A DNA stretch of 34,220 bases from Streptomyces sp. CB01881 (GTDB lineage Bacteria; Actinomycetota; Actinomycetes; Streptomycetales; Streptomycetaceae): positions 9,147,526 to 9,181,745 of the forward strand of contig NZ_CP026498.1 of NCBI RefSeq assembly GCF_002953255.1. The letters are read 5' to 3'. The notes under the pieces were generated by a model. It was not told the DNA's origin and searched no databases. It was given only the letters and a program-made list of their open reading frames with translations. Position 1 is the stretch's first letter; the number at the start of each line of letters is the position of its first letter. Below are positions 6,229-13,235 of the stretch, one piece after another. The translations under genes and the position numbers were made by a program.

Positions 6229-7245
6229 ATGCCCCTGAAGAACTACGGCGTGCTCGCCGCCACCGCCGTCGAGCGGCGCCGCGAAGGCGCCACCGACACC
6301 CCGCACTACCAGATCCACCTGCGCGACGCGCAGGGCACCGACTACCGGGCGGCGGTCAACGTCCAGTCGCAGCAGTCCCCTTCGGACCTGCTCTACGTCG
6401 TCGTGGACGACTTCCGGCACCCGCTCACCGCGCTGCTTCCCGCCGCCGGCAGCGGCTGGACCGACCTCCCCTCGAAGCCCGGCACGGCGAGCCTGGACTT
6501 CATCCGCGGCAACCTCTTCGACCCGGCCGCCCTGCGCACGCTGCCGCCCGACGCCCCCGGCGCCGACAACGACCTCGCCGACCTGCTCGACCACTACGTC
6601 CAGCGCGCGATCAACGACCCGGCCGCCGCCGTCTACCTGATCGGCCAGCGCTTCGGTCCCGAGCCGACCATCCCCGACAAGGTGTTCGGCTTCACGCCCG
6701 GCAACGGCGTCCACGACATCCACATGAACCAGGGCAACAGCGGCCGCTTCCGCGCGGACGACGGCGTCTACCAGGACGGCGGGCTGCTGATCCACCTGCC
6801 CGCCGAGGACCGCTGGATCGCCGTCTTCCTCGCCTTCCAGTCGCAGGCCTGGCACACCGACGACGCCACCGGTCACGCGCTGCCGGACACCCCGCCGCGC
6901 CCCACCGACCCGACCGGCCACGACACCGCGCTGCGCATCGTCGCCGCCGTGGTCAACCCGGTCGGCCCGGCTCCCGAGGACGAGACGGTCACCGTGCTCA
7001 ACACCTCCGCGGTGCCCGTCGACCTGGCCGGCTGGCACCTCGCCGACCAGGCCAAGCACCGGCTCGCCCTGCCCGCCGGGCCGCTGGCCGCCGGGGCCGT
7101 GCTCACCGTGCACGGCGCCGGCGGCTTCGAGCTCGGCAACCACGGCGGGGCGATCACCCTGCTCGACCCGAGCGGCCTCAAGGTGCACGGCGTCGCCTAC
7201 ACCGCCCGTCAGGCCGCGGCCGAGGGCCGGACGATCACCTTCTGA
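6229..7245 (+). CDS. DUF2278 (YukJ-like) protein with C-terminal lamin-tail-like domain
   Basis: 338 residues. The first 220 or so match the DUF2278 family: MPLKNYGVL at the start, HYQIHLRDAQGTDYRAAVNVQS, a FGFTPGNGVHDIHMNQGNSG segment, and DGGLLIHLPAEDRWIAVFLAFQSQAWHTDD. The last 100 residues (IVAAVVNPVGPAPEDETVTV, VDLAGWHLADQ, NHGGAITLLDPSGLKVHGVAYT) look like a lamin-tail domain, a beta-sandwich found in extracellular or nucleic-acid-binding proteins. There is no signal peptide. The molecular function of DUF2278 is not established. ATG 6229 has AAGGA about nine bases upstream. It stands alone, divergent from the MarR gene, with a strong hairpin terminator downstream. Confidence 0.85.
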   Translation: MPLKNYGVLAATAVERRREGATDTPHYQIHLRDAQGTDYRAAVNVQSQQSPSDLLYVVVDDFRHPLTALLPAAGSGWTDLPSKPGTASLDFIRGNLFDPAALRTLPPDAPGADNDLADLLDHYVQRAINDPAAAVYLIGQRFGPEPTIPDKVFGFTPGNGVHDIHMNQGNSGRFRADDGVYQDGGLLIHLPAEDRWIAVFLAFQSQAWHTDDATGHALPDTPPRPTDPTGHDTALRIVAAVVNPVGPAPEDETVTVLNTSAVPVDLAGWHLADQAKHRLALPAGPLAAGAVLTVHGAGGFELGNHGGAITLLDPSGLKVHGVAYTARQAAAEGRTITF

Positions 7246-7330
7246 GGCAATCCGACGCCTTCCAACGCCTTCCAACGCCTTCCGACGTCTTCTGAGGCTC
7301 TCTGACGCTCTCTGGTGCCTTCCGGCGTCG
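7241..7330. repeat. 10-bp tandem repeat array, TCCRACGCCT-type
   Basis: Nine degenerate decamers run head to tail, the first overlapping the DUF2278 stop codon. The best-kept units are TCCGACGCCT and TCCAACGCCT (7251-7280); later units drift to TCTGAGGCTC and TCTGGTGCCT. The period equals about one helical turn. No protein-coding sense was found. Confidence 0.75.
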
Positions 7331-7345
7331 CAGGCCTTCGCAGGC

Positions 7346-7383
7346 CGTCGCCGGATCCGGGTGCAGGCCCGGATCCGGCGACG
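7346..7383. terminator. Strong 16-bp hairpin after the DUF2278 gene
   Basis: Arms 7346-7361 and 7368-7383 are perfectly complementary around the loop TGCAGG. It lies 100 bp past the DUF2278 stop, just beyond the decamer array. Confidence 0.8.
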
Positions 7384-7467
7384 CCGCCCCGCCCCTGCCG
7401 CTCTCCTCTTGTCCCTCGTCCGAGTGAGCCCCGGATTCACCGGGCCCGGCCGGGGCAGATCCCGCCC

Positions 7468-7785
7468 GTGACCACCTCCACACCGCGCCGTCGCCGGCGC
7501 CGTCGCCCGGCCGCTCCGCACCGGAAGCCGGCCCCCGCCAAGACCGCTCCCTCCACTCCTCCTCCAGCCTCGGCAGCACCGGCCACCGCCAAGCCGCCGA
7601 CCGCGTCGGCCAAGCCGCTCGAACCGTCCGTCCCTCCCCTGTCGGCCGCACCGCGTGGCCCCGCGCCCGCGGCTCGGCGGACAGGGTGCTGCGACGTCTC
7701 CACCACCGAGCACCGCTCCCTCGGCGGCACCGTCATCCGCACGCACTGCCACCACCCCGGCTGCCCGGTCTGGAGCGCCCGTTGA
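7468..7785 (+). CDS. Small hypothetical protein with Cys/His-rich C-terminus
   Basis: A possible 105-residue protein from GTG 7468. The first 75 residues are a disordered, basic then Pro/Ala-rich run. The last 32 look more like real protein: GCCDVSTTEHRSL followed by THCHHPGCPVW, a Cys/His spacing that could bind a metal. No clear ribosome-binding site is present (GGGGCAG about 11 bases upstream), and the low-complexity part could be non-coding GC-rich sequence. I do not recognise a family. It lies between a terminator and the 3' end of the convergent CapA-like gene. Confidence 0.4.
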   Translation: MTTSTPRRRRRRRPAAPHRKPAPAKTAPSTPPPASAAPATAKPPTASAKPLEPSVPPLSAAPRGPAPAARRTGCCDVSTTEHRSLGGTVIRTHCHHPGCPVWSAR

Positions 7786-7802
7786 CGATCCGGACGCGGG
7801 TC

Positions 7803-7872
7803 GGCCGAGCGCCGCCCCGCGCCGCTCCAGGCCGCACCATGTCGCTCCAGGCCGAGCGCCGCCCCGCGCCGC
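7803..7872. repeat. 23-bp direct repeat in the gap before the CapA-like gene
   Basis: An identical 23-bp sequence occurs at 7803-7825 and 7850-7872. The space between contains two copies of CGCTCCAGGCCG (7823-7834 and 7843-7854), so the stretch appears to have arisen by nested duplications. It separates the small Cys/His protein from the convergent CapA-like gene. Confidence 0.7.
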
Positions 7873-7887
7873 CCTCGCCCGGCTCCG

Positions 7888-9006
7888 TCACCCCCACGTC
7901 CGCCGGAGGGTCAGCATGCCGTCGGGACCGGGGTCGATCCGGACGCCGAATCCGCGGCTGATCCGGTCGAGCATCTCCCGCATCCACTGCCCGTCGGCGT
8001 GCGAGGCGTGCCGAAGCCGCATCTGCCAAGCCTGGACCGGCGCCATGCGGGCACCGACCAGATTCCCGGTCCCCGGGTCCACCGAGACGAAGTACAGCAA
8101 CCGCAGGTCGTCCCGGTACTGCTCGTGGCCGGCGATGCCCTCGTAGTCGTCGATGAAGTCGCCGCAGCCGTAGAGGATGAGCTTCCCGTGGTAGACCTCG
8201 ACGGGGCGGGGGTGGTGGGAGGAGTGCCCGTGCACGACGTCGACGCCGCCGTCGACCAGGGCGTGGGCGAAGCGGGTCTGGTCCCGGGAGATCCGGTAGC
8301 CCCAGTTGGACCCCCAGTGGACCGAGGCGACCACGACGTCGCCCGGTCGCCTCACCTGCCGTACCCGGTCGACGACATCGGCTGCGTCGACGGCCGAGGC
8401 CTCCGAGACGAAGTCGACACCGGCCCGGTCCTCGGCTGCGCTCCACCGCCACGGAATGCCGCTGGACGCCGTCCCGAAGGAGAAGACCAGGACCCGCCCG
8501 CGGTCGTCGCCCCCGACGACCGCGGGCCGCCGGGCGGCGGCCGCGTCCCGTCCCGCTCCCGCCGAGTGCAGCCCCGCCCCCGCCAAGGCGTCGAGCGTCT
8601 CCCCGAGCCCACGGAGGCCGAAGTCCAGTACGTGGTTGTTGGCCAGCACGCAGACGTCAGGCCGGGCGGTGGCCAGGCACGGGACGTTGGCCGGGTTCAT
8701 CCGGTACAGCACGTCCTTCCCCGGTGCGAAGGAGTTGCTGCGGGTGATGCTCGTCTCCAGGTTCAGCACCCGGACGTCGGGCGCGACCTCGTCGAGCAAC
8801 TGCAGGGCCTCCCCCCAGGGCCAGGAGAAGTCGACCGGCCGGGGGATCGGGCCGCACACGGCCTCCGCCAACTCGACGTAGTCCCGCGCGTCCCGGACGT
8901 ACGGCTCCCGCAACGTCGGATCACCGGGGTGCGGCAGGATCTGGTCGACACCGCGGCCGAGCATCACGTCGCCGCAGAGGAACAAGCTCAACGGTCCCGC
9001 GTCCAC
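7888..9006 (-). CDS. CapA-family (PgsA-like) metallophosphatase protein
   Basis: 372 residues spanning one CapA domain of the calcineurin-like metallophosphatase fold. Visible metal-site motifs are GDVMLGRGVD (residues 12-21), NLETSIT, VCVLANNHVLDFG, ASVHWGSNW and VVHGHSSHHPRPVE. The family includes proteins of poly-gamma-glutamate capsule synthesis and many uncharacterised hydrolases; the substrate here is unknown. No signal peptide or membrane helix is seen, unlike membrane-anchored PgsA, so a cytoplasmic enzyme is possible. The GTG start at 9006 has GAGGT immediately before it, too close for an ideal site; TTG at the sixth codon is an alternative. No pgsB or pgsC homologue is nearby, so a capsule role should not be assumed. 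Confidence 0.85.
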   Translation of the reverse strand: MDAGPLSLFLCGDVMLGRGVDQILPHPGDPTLREPYVRDARDYVELAEAVCGPIPRPVDFSWPWGEALQLLDEVAPDVRVLNLETSITRSNSFAPGKDVLYRMNPANVPCLATARPDVCVLANNHVLDFGLRGLGETLDALAGAGLHSAGAGRDAAAARRPAVVGGDDRGRVLVFSFGTASSGIPWRWSAAEDRAGVDFVSEASAVDAADVVDRVRQVRRPGDVVVASVHWGSNWGYRISRDQTRFAHALVDGGVDVVHGHSSHHPRPVEVYHGKLILYGCGDFIDDYEGIAGHEQYRDDLRLLYFVSVDPGTGNLVGARMAPVQAWQMRLRHASHADGQWMREMLDRISRGFGVRIDPGPDGMLTLRRTWG

Positions 9007-9450
9007 ACCTCAACGCTAGGCCCGCCACCGTCGCGTCGCAGGTTGCGTGCCTCCCGCCCGGTCGTTCCCGAGCGGGACTACTGCGGCGACCTCGCCCGAC
9101 GGGACTGCCCGGTGGAGCGGGCCGGGCCTCTCCGCGGCAAGCCACGGCCCCGGCGGGTGTTCGGGCTCCAACCTGCCACAGGGTTGTGACGCACCTTCAT
9201 AGTGCTCCGTACGACGGCTTGCAAGGCGGTATGCCCCTCACTGTGGAACCCCGGGAGGTCTCGGCACAGCTCCGGCGGAAGCTCGCTGAATCTGTACATC
9301 TGTGCGATAGGACGGCTTCGCCTCCCCGGATGCCCTCGCGGCTTTCGCCGGCGGTCACACCCCAGCGGCCGAGACGGCTTGATGACAACGTCAGGAAAGA
9401 GTCGAGGCCAGAATCCGACCCGCCGATTGACGGGTGCCCGTCACCCACTG

Positions 9451-9470
9451 CCCCCGCCGATAGGCGGGGG
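9451..9470. terminator. GC-rich hairpin, possible terminator
   Basis: CCCCCGCC (9451-9458) and GGCGGGGG (9463-9470) pair perfectly around a GATA tetraloop. A second dyad, TGACGGG/CCCGTCA, lies just upstream (9428-9443). It could end a short RNA or be a structured leader element. Which transcript it serves is unclear. Confidence 0.4.
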
Positions 9471-9518
9471 AGGATCCTGCTCAGGTCGGAGAAATTGGGC
9501 CGATCCAAGCGAACGAGA

Positions 9519-9534
9519 TTTGATCGTTATCAAA
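9519..9534. promoter_or_regulatory. AT-rich dyad TTTGAT-CGTT-ATCAAA
   Basis: A perfect 6-4-6 inverted repeat in one of the most AT-rich spots of the window, 209 bp upstream of the I36-like gene. It could be a regulator-binding site; no family is assigned. Confidence 0.35.
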
Positions 9535-9742
9535 CATGTTGCGAAATGGGCGTTTTGCCCAATGTGAGCGTGCTGTAATCGGTGGCGGTCCTTGGGGGGT
9601 CAGGAGCCGAAATCGCCGCAGTTGGGACCAGGTCTCACTGCCGGTCTGCCGCGATTTGTGCGAATGGATTCCACTGGGAGTTTTCTCGCGGCCTGCTTCA
9701 TGGTTCGCGGGGGGAATTTCATGCCATGGAGAAGGGGAACCA

Positions 9743-10219
9743 ATGGCGATCTCTCGATCTGTCCGCACGATATTTGTCGGTGCCGTCGCGGCGCTGGCAC
9801 TTGGATGTCTGTCGACGCCTGCTGCGCAAGCGGGTGGCGCGGAGAACCACCAGAGCCCGGACGCGTGTGCCGATCACGTGACCAGTGGCTTCAAGTTCAC
9901 TCTTTGGTACAACTCGTCGTACGCCGGGGCGCATCGAAACTTCGGAACCCCCGTCAATGACTTTGGGGATGAGCCCTATGGGGGTTCTGATCCGCACACC
10001 GAGCCGGAGCCGCTGTACTTCTGCCCTGATCAGGGTTCGGGCTCGGGGGTGGATGTGAAGAACAATGCCGCCTCCGCTCAGAATCGCGGGACGAGGTCCA
10101 ATGCCGTTGTTTTTTACAACAGCTGGATGAACGGTGCCAGGGACACGCTCACGCCGATGTCCAGCTGGTTCAGGTTGAAGGCGACGTACAACAACAACGC
10201 GTCTTTCGACTGGCGCTGA
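9743..10219 (+). CDS. Secreted I36/beta-gamma-crystallin-like protein
   Basis: 158 residues with a Sec signal peptide (basic MAISRSVR, hydrophobic core, predicted cleavage after AQA near residue 30). The mature part resembles peptidase-inhibitor family I36 and related actinomycete crystallin-like proteins: FTLWYNSSYAGAHRNFGTP, then KNNAASAQNRGTRSNAVVFY, NSWMNGARDTLTP and a closing TYNNNASFDW. Family members such as the Streptomyces metalloproteinase inhibitor are small extracellular proteins, but inhibitory activity cannot be inferred from this match. Two Cys (DACADH and YFCPDQ) could form a disulfide. ATG 9743 follows a GAAGGGGA purine run. Codon use is less GC-biased than in most neighbours, hinting at acquired DNA. 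A 13-bp hairpin terminator follows. Confidence 0.7.
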   Translation: MAISRSVRTIFVGAVAALALGCLSTPAAQAGGAENHQSPDACADHVTSGFKFTLWYNSSYAGAHRNFGTPVNDFGDEPYGGSDPHTEPEPLYFCPDQGSGSGVDVKNNAASAQNRGTRSNAVVFYNSWMNGARDTLTPMSSWFRLKATYNNNASFDWR

Positions 10220-10222
10220 CCA

Positions 10223-10259
10223 ATGCCGTGCCGGGTGGCGCTGCTGCCCGGCACGGCAT
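10223..10259. terminator. Hairpin after the secreted I36-like gene
   Basis: ATGCCGTGCCGGG (10223-10235) and CCCGGCACGGCAT (10247-10259) pair perfectly with an 11-nt loop, beginning four bases past the stop codon. Confidence 0.75.
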
Positions 10260-10314
10260 CCGGCGTATTCATTCAACTCTCCTGCGCTGCCGAGTGAAAT
10301 ATCGGGAATTCGAA

Positions 10315-11211
10315 ATGCTGATTGGTCGACGAGGTTTGGTGGCGCTTGGTGCCGCCGTGGTGTGTGTTACGGCCGCGGGGTGCTCTCACGAATCGTCGTC
10401 TTCGAGTGCCAGCTCTGGTTCAGCTTCGAGTTCGACTGTTCCGACCGGGGCCGCCGCACCACGTGCAGCTGACTTTGATCAGGCGAATCCGGCGACGTGG
10501 AAGCTTCCCCTGGAGGCGTACCTCATGACGGACGACGAGCAGAACCAGTTCGGACGTGCCATGGGATCGTTGACCGAGGACTGCATGCACAAGGCGGGAT
10601 ATGGCAGTTGGAGCTCGGCGCCGGACCTGCCCAAGGTGGGGCCCAAGACCCTGACCGACCTGCGGTACGGCATTCACGATGCTGTGCTGGTCGGCAAGCG
10701 GGGCTACCACCCGGACGCCGCGGAGAAGGCGGCCCACGATGCGGCGGTGGAGGCCGCAGTGGCCGGCGGCACCAGGGGTGCTGCGGCCGTGGCCGAGTCG
10801 GACTGCGGGCAGAAGAGCAAGCAGCAGATCGGCGACGCTCAGTCAGGTTTCCAGCTGGCCGAACAGCTGGCCAATGACGCCTTCACCAAGGCCAAGCAGG
10901 AACCGGAGGTTGTCGCGGCGTTCGCGCAGTGGTCGGCGTGCATGAAGGAGAGCGGCTACAAGTACCGCGAGCCACTCGATGCCGTGGACGACCGGAAGTT
11001 CAGCCGCGACGTGACCAAGGCCGAGATCGACACCGCGCTGGCCGATCTGAACTGCCGAAGCCGCAGCAACGTGGCGCTCGTCTGGTATCAGGCCGAGGTA
11101 CGGCTGCAGAAGGACGCGGCGGAGAGGAACGCCCAGGCCTTGCACACGGCGCGCACCAGGCTGGACGCGACGCTGAAGAACGTGAGCGTCGTTCTGGCCG
11201 GTAAGCGCTAG
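10315..11211 (+). CDS. Predicted lipoprotein of unknown function
   Basis: 298 residues. The N-terminus (MLIGRRGLVALGAAVVCVTAAGC) has a basic start, hydrophobic core and a lipobox-like AAGC with the lipidated Cys23, then a Ser-rich spacer. The rest is mostly helical, with four further Cys in similar surroundings (EDCMHKAGY, ESDCGQK, SACMKESGY, DLNCRSR). The repeated pattern Cys-Met-x3-Gly-Tyr suggests two related halves with disulfides. No catalytic motif is recognised. ATG 10315 has GGGAA six bases upstream. The gene ends 12 bp before the membrane-fusion gene and probably supplies an outer-surface partner of the transporter, judged by position only. Confidence 0.7.
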   Translation: MLIGRRGLVALGAAVVCVTAAGCSHESSSSSASSGSASSSTVPTGAAAPRAADFDQANPATWKLPLEAYLMTDDEQNQFGRAMGSLTEDCMHKAGYGSWSSAPDLPKVGPKTLTDLRYGIHDAVLVGKRGYHPDAAEKAAHDAAVEAAVAGGTRGAAAVAESDCGQKSKQQIGDAQSGFQLAEQLANDAFTKAKQEPEVVAAFAQWSACMKESGYKYREPLDAVDDRKFSRDVTKAEIDTALADLNCRSRSNVALVWYQAEVRLQKDAAERNAQALHTARTRLDATLKNVSVVLAGKR

Positions 11212-11223
11212 GAGGCGCGGACA

Positions 11224-12567
11224 ATGACATCCAGTGGCTCTGCCTCCGCCGCGGTCGAAAGCCCGGATCCTGTTCCGGCGCAGGCTTCCTCGAAAGCCGG
11301 GAGCCGGAACGACGGCTCCGTCAGGCGCCGTCGAGGGTTACTGGCCATTGTGGTAATCGGTTCGGCTCTGGTGGGTGCGGCGGGCGCGGGGGCCGCCGCA
11401 CTGCTGAAGTCACCGGCCCAGGTGGCGGCAGAGACCGCTGCGCCCGTGCCGGACACGCTCACAGCGCAGGTGGAGCAGAGAGTGATCGCGGACATGTTGA
11501 TCACCCGGGGGAAAGTCGCTGCCGCCTCAACCATTGAGATAGCCGTACCGGCCTCAGCGGGGTCGGGATCCCGCCCGGTGGTCACCAAGGTCAAGGCCAA
11601 AGCAGGCGACCAGATCGCCTACGGCAAGGCACTGTTCGAGATCTCGGGCCGTCCGGTGTTCACCCTCGCCGGCCCGCTGCCCGCCTACCGCGACCTGCAG
11701 ACCGGAGCCACGGGCGAGGACGTCGCCCAGCTCCAGAAGGCCCTGGCCAGGCTCGGACACGGCACCGCACCAGATACCTCGGGCGTGTTCGGTGCAGGCA
11801 CTGAGCGCGCGGTGATCGCGTTCTACAAGTCGATCGGCTACACCCCGGTCCGGCTTGCCCTGAACGCACCTGACGACAAGCCGAGCGCAGCGAAGGCGGC
11901 CCCGCCCGGCCCCGGCGACAGGAGCACCGACGGGAAGGCGACTCCGACGGCCGCGCCGACCGCGGCTCCCGAACCCCGGACCGTCGTGGTGGTACCGATG
12001 TCGGAGGTGGTGTTCCTGAGCACCCTACCCGCGCGGGCAGACACGGTCGTGGCCACCGTGGGCAAGGCCCCGGGCGAGAAACTGATGACGCTTTCCATCG
12101 GCGACCCGGTGGTAGTCGCCGAGGTGTCAACACGGGAGAAGGCCCTGCTGAAGGCAGGCCAACAAGCCGAGATCCTCACCGAGGAGAGCGGACTGAAGGT
12201 ACCCGCGACCGTCCAGGCGATCACCGACGCTCCACCGGCCGGCAAGGGAGACCAGCCCGGGCCGGCCTCCGGCTACCTGCTGCGCGTAGTGCCCAACACC
12301 CCGCTGCCCGCCGAACTCGCCGGCAAGGAGGTCCGGGTCTCCGTCACCGCCTCCTCCTCGGAGGGACCCGTCCTCGCCGTTCCCTCCGCAGCTGTCTCAG
12401 CCGGCGCGGACGGCCAGACCAGTGTGAGCGTGCTCGGCTCTGACGGCAGTACCCGCCGCGTCCCGGTACGGCCCGGTATCTCCGGCAGCGGCTTCATAGC
12501 GGTCACCCCCGAAACCGGCGCCAAGCTGAACCCCGGAGACAAGGTCGTGGTGGGCAGCAGCCGATGA
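11224..12567 (+). CDS. Membrane-fusion (HlyD/MacA-like) protein with peptidoglycan-binding domain
   Basis: 447 residues: a cytoplasmic Ser-rich lead, one membrane helix (about 39-61), a lipoyl/barrel-like segment, a PG_binding_1 domain near 158-206 (LQTGATGEDVAQLQKALARL, GVFGAGTERAVIAFYKSIGY), a Pro/Ala linker, then MFP-type barrel strands (TLSIGDPVVVAEVSTREKALLKAGQQAEI) to the end. Such proteins link MacB-type transporters to the cell envelope; in Gram-positives the peptidoglycan-binding insert likely anchors the complex in the wall. GGAGG lies upstream of ATG 11224. Leu39 is encoded by TTA (11338-11340), the rare codon read by the bldA tRNA in Streptomyces, so translation may be restricted to later development. 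It overlaps the ATPase gene by 4 bp. Confidence 0.85.
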   Translation: MTSSGSASAAVESPDPVPAQASSKAGSRNDGSVRRRRGLLAIVVIGSALVGAAGAGAAALLKSPAQVAAETAAPVPDTLTAQVEQRVIADMLITRGKVAAASTIEIAVPASAGSGSRPVVTKVKAKAGDQIAYGKALFEISGRPVFTLAGPLPAYRDLQTGATGEDVAQLQKALARLGHGTAPDTSGVFGAGTERAVIAFYKSIGYTPVRLALNAPDDKPSAAKAAPPGPGDRSTDGKATPTAAPTAAPEPRTVVVVPMSEVVFLSTLPARADTVVATVGKAPGEKLMTLSIGDPVVVAEVSTREKALLKAGQQAEILTEESGLKVPATVQAITDAPPAGKGDQPGPASGYLLRVVPNTPLPAELAGKEVRVSVTASSSEGPVLAVPSAAVSAGADGQTSVSVLGSDGSTRRVPVRPGISGSGFIAVTPETGAKLNPGDKVVVGSSR

Positions 12568-13235
12568 ACGCACCCGTCATCGAACTACGACAGGCAGGCC
12601 TGACCTACCCCGGACCGCCCGAGGTGGCAGCACTGCGACCCTGTGACCTGACCGTCCAGCGTGGCGAATACGTCACGATCGTCGGCCCCTCCGGCGCAGG
12701 CAAGTCCACTTTCCTCAACATTGTCGGCCTGCTGGACGAACCGACCTGCGGCAGCTACCTGCTGGACGGCATCGACACCGCCGCCGCCAGCGACGCCGAG
12801 CGCACCGCCCTACGCGGCACGCGGATCGGATTCGTCTTCCAGTCCTTCCACCTGCTCGCCCACCGCACGGCCCGCGAAAACGTCGAACTCGCCATGGTCT
12901 ACCAGCGCACCCCGCGCGGTGCGCGCAAGCAGCGAGCCGAACAGGCACTTCGCCGAGTCGGCCTCGGCCACCGGCTGGACGCGCTGCCCACCAGGCTCTC
13001 CGGCGGCGAGCGTCAGCGCGTCGCGATCGCCCGGGCGTTGGCGGCCGAGCCCTCCCTGCTGTTGTGCGACGAACCAACCGGCAACCTCGACTCCCAGACC
13101 GCGGCCTCCGTACTCGATCTGCTCGACGCCCTGCACCGTGACGGAATGACCATCGCCGTGATCACCCACGATCCCGAGGTCGCCCGCCGCGGCCAGCGGA
13201 CCATCACCATCCGCGACGGCCAGGTGCTGGTATGA
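12564..13235 (+). CDS. ABC transporter ATP-binding protein, MacB/LolD type
   Basis: 223 residues, one ATPase domain. Walker A is GPSGAGKST (41-49), the Q-loop lies in FVFQSFHLL, the signature is LSGGERQR (145-152), Walker B is LLLCDE (165-170) followed by PTGNLD, and the switch His is in VITHD. The closest family pattern is the MacB/LolD/FtsE group, which powers mechanotransmission and export across the envelope rather than classical substrate import. ATG overlaps the stop of the adaptor gene (ATGA), and its own stop overlaps the permease start, so the three proteins are translationally coupled and almost certainly form one transporter. Confidence 0.92.
   Translation: MNAPVIELRQAGLTYPGPPEVAALRPCDLTVQRGEYVTIVGPSGAGKSTFLNIVGLLDEPTCGSYLLDGIDTAAASDAERTALRGTRIGFVFQSFHLLAHRTARENVELAMVYQRTPRGARKQRAEQALRRVGLGHRLDALPTRLSGGERQRVAIARALAAEPSLLLCDEPTGNLDSQTAASVLDLLDALHRDGMTIAVITHDPEVARRGQRTITIRDGQVLV

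Larger units (their letters stand above)
9007..9742. other. 736-bp gene-poor stretch at the edge of the envelope gene region
   Basis: No convincing gene is found here. GC content drops toward 9480-9740. An open frame from ATG 9231 begins with plausible codons (MPLTVEPREVSAQLRRKLAES) but soon turns into basic low-complexity peptide, so it may be a gene remnant. Structured DNA includes a near-palindrome at 9428-9443, a GC-rich hairpin at 9451-9470 and an AT-rich dyad at 9519-9534. The promoter of the secreted protein at 9743 must lie in this stretch, but no element stands out. Confidence 0.5.

Noticed and set aside
7888..9006. Capsule (poly-gamma-glutamate) synthesis locus
   Set aside because: Only a CapA-fold protein is present, without signal peptide and without synthase partners, so the pathway cannot be claimed.
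9231..9578. Possible protein from ATG 9231 (MPLTVEPREVSAQLRRKLAES...)
   Set aside because: Only the first 20 or so codons look coding; the rest is basic low-complexity sequence and no ribosome-binding site or family is evident. Kept only as a remark on the gap.
9730..9745. GGGGAACCAA before the I36-like gene, reminiscent of part of the c-di-AMP (ydaO) riboswitch
   Set aside because: The remaining conserved elements of that riboswitch are not seen around it, and the purines serve as the ribosome-binding site.
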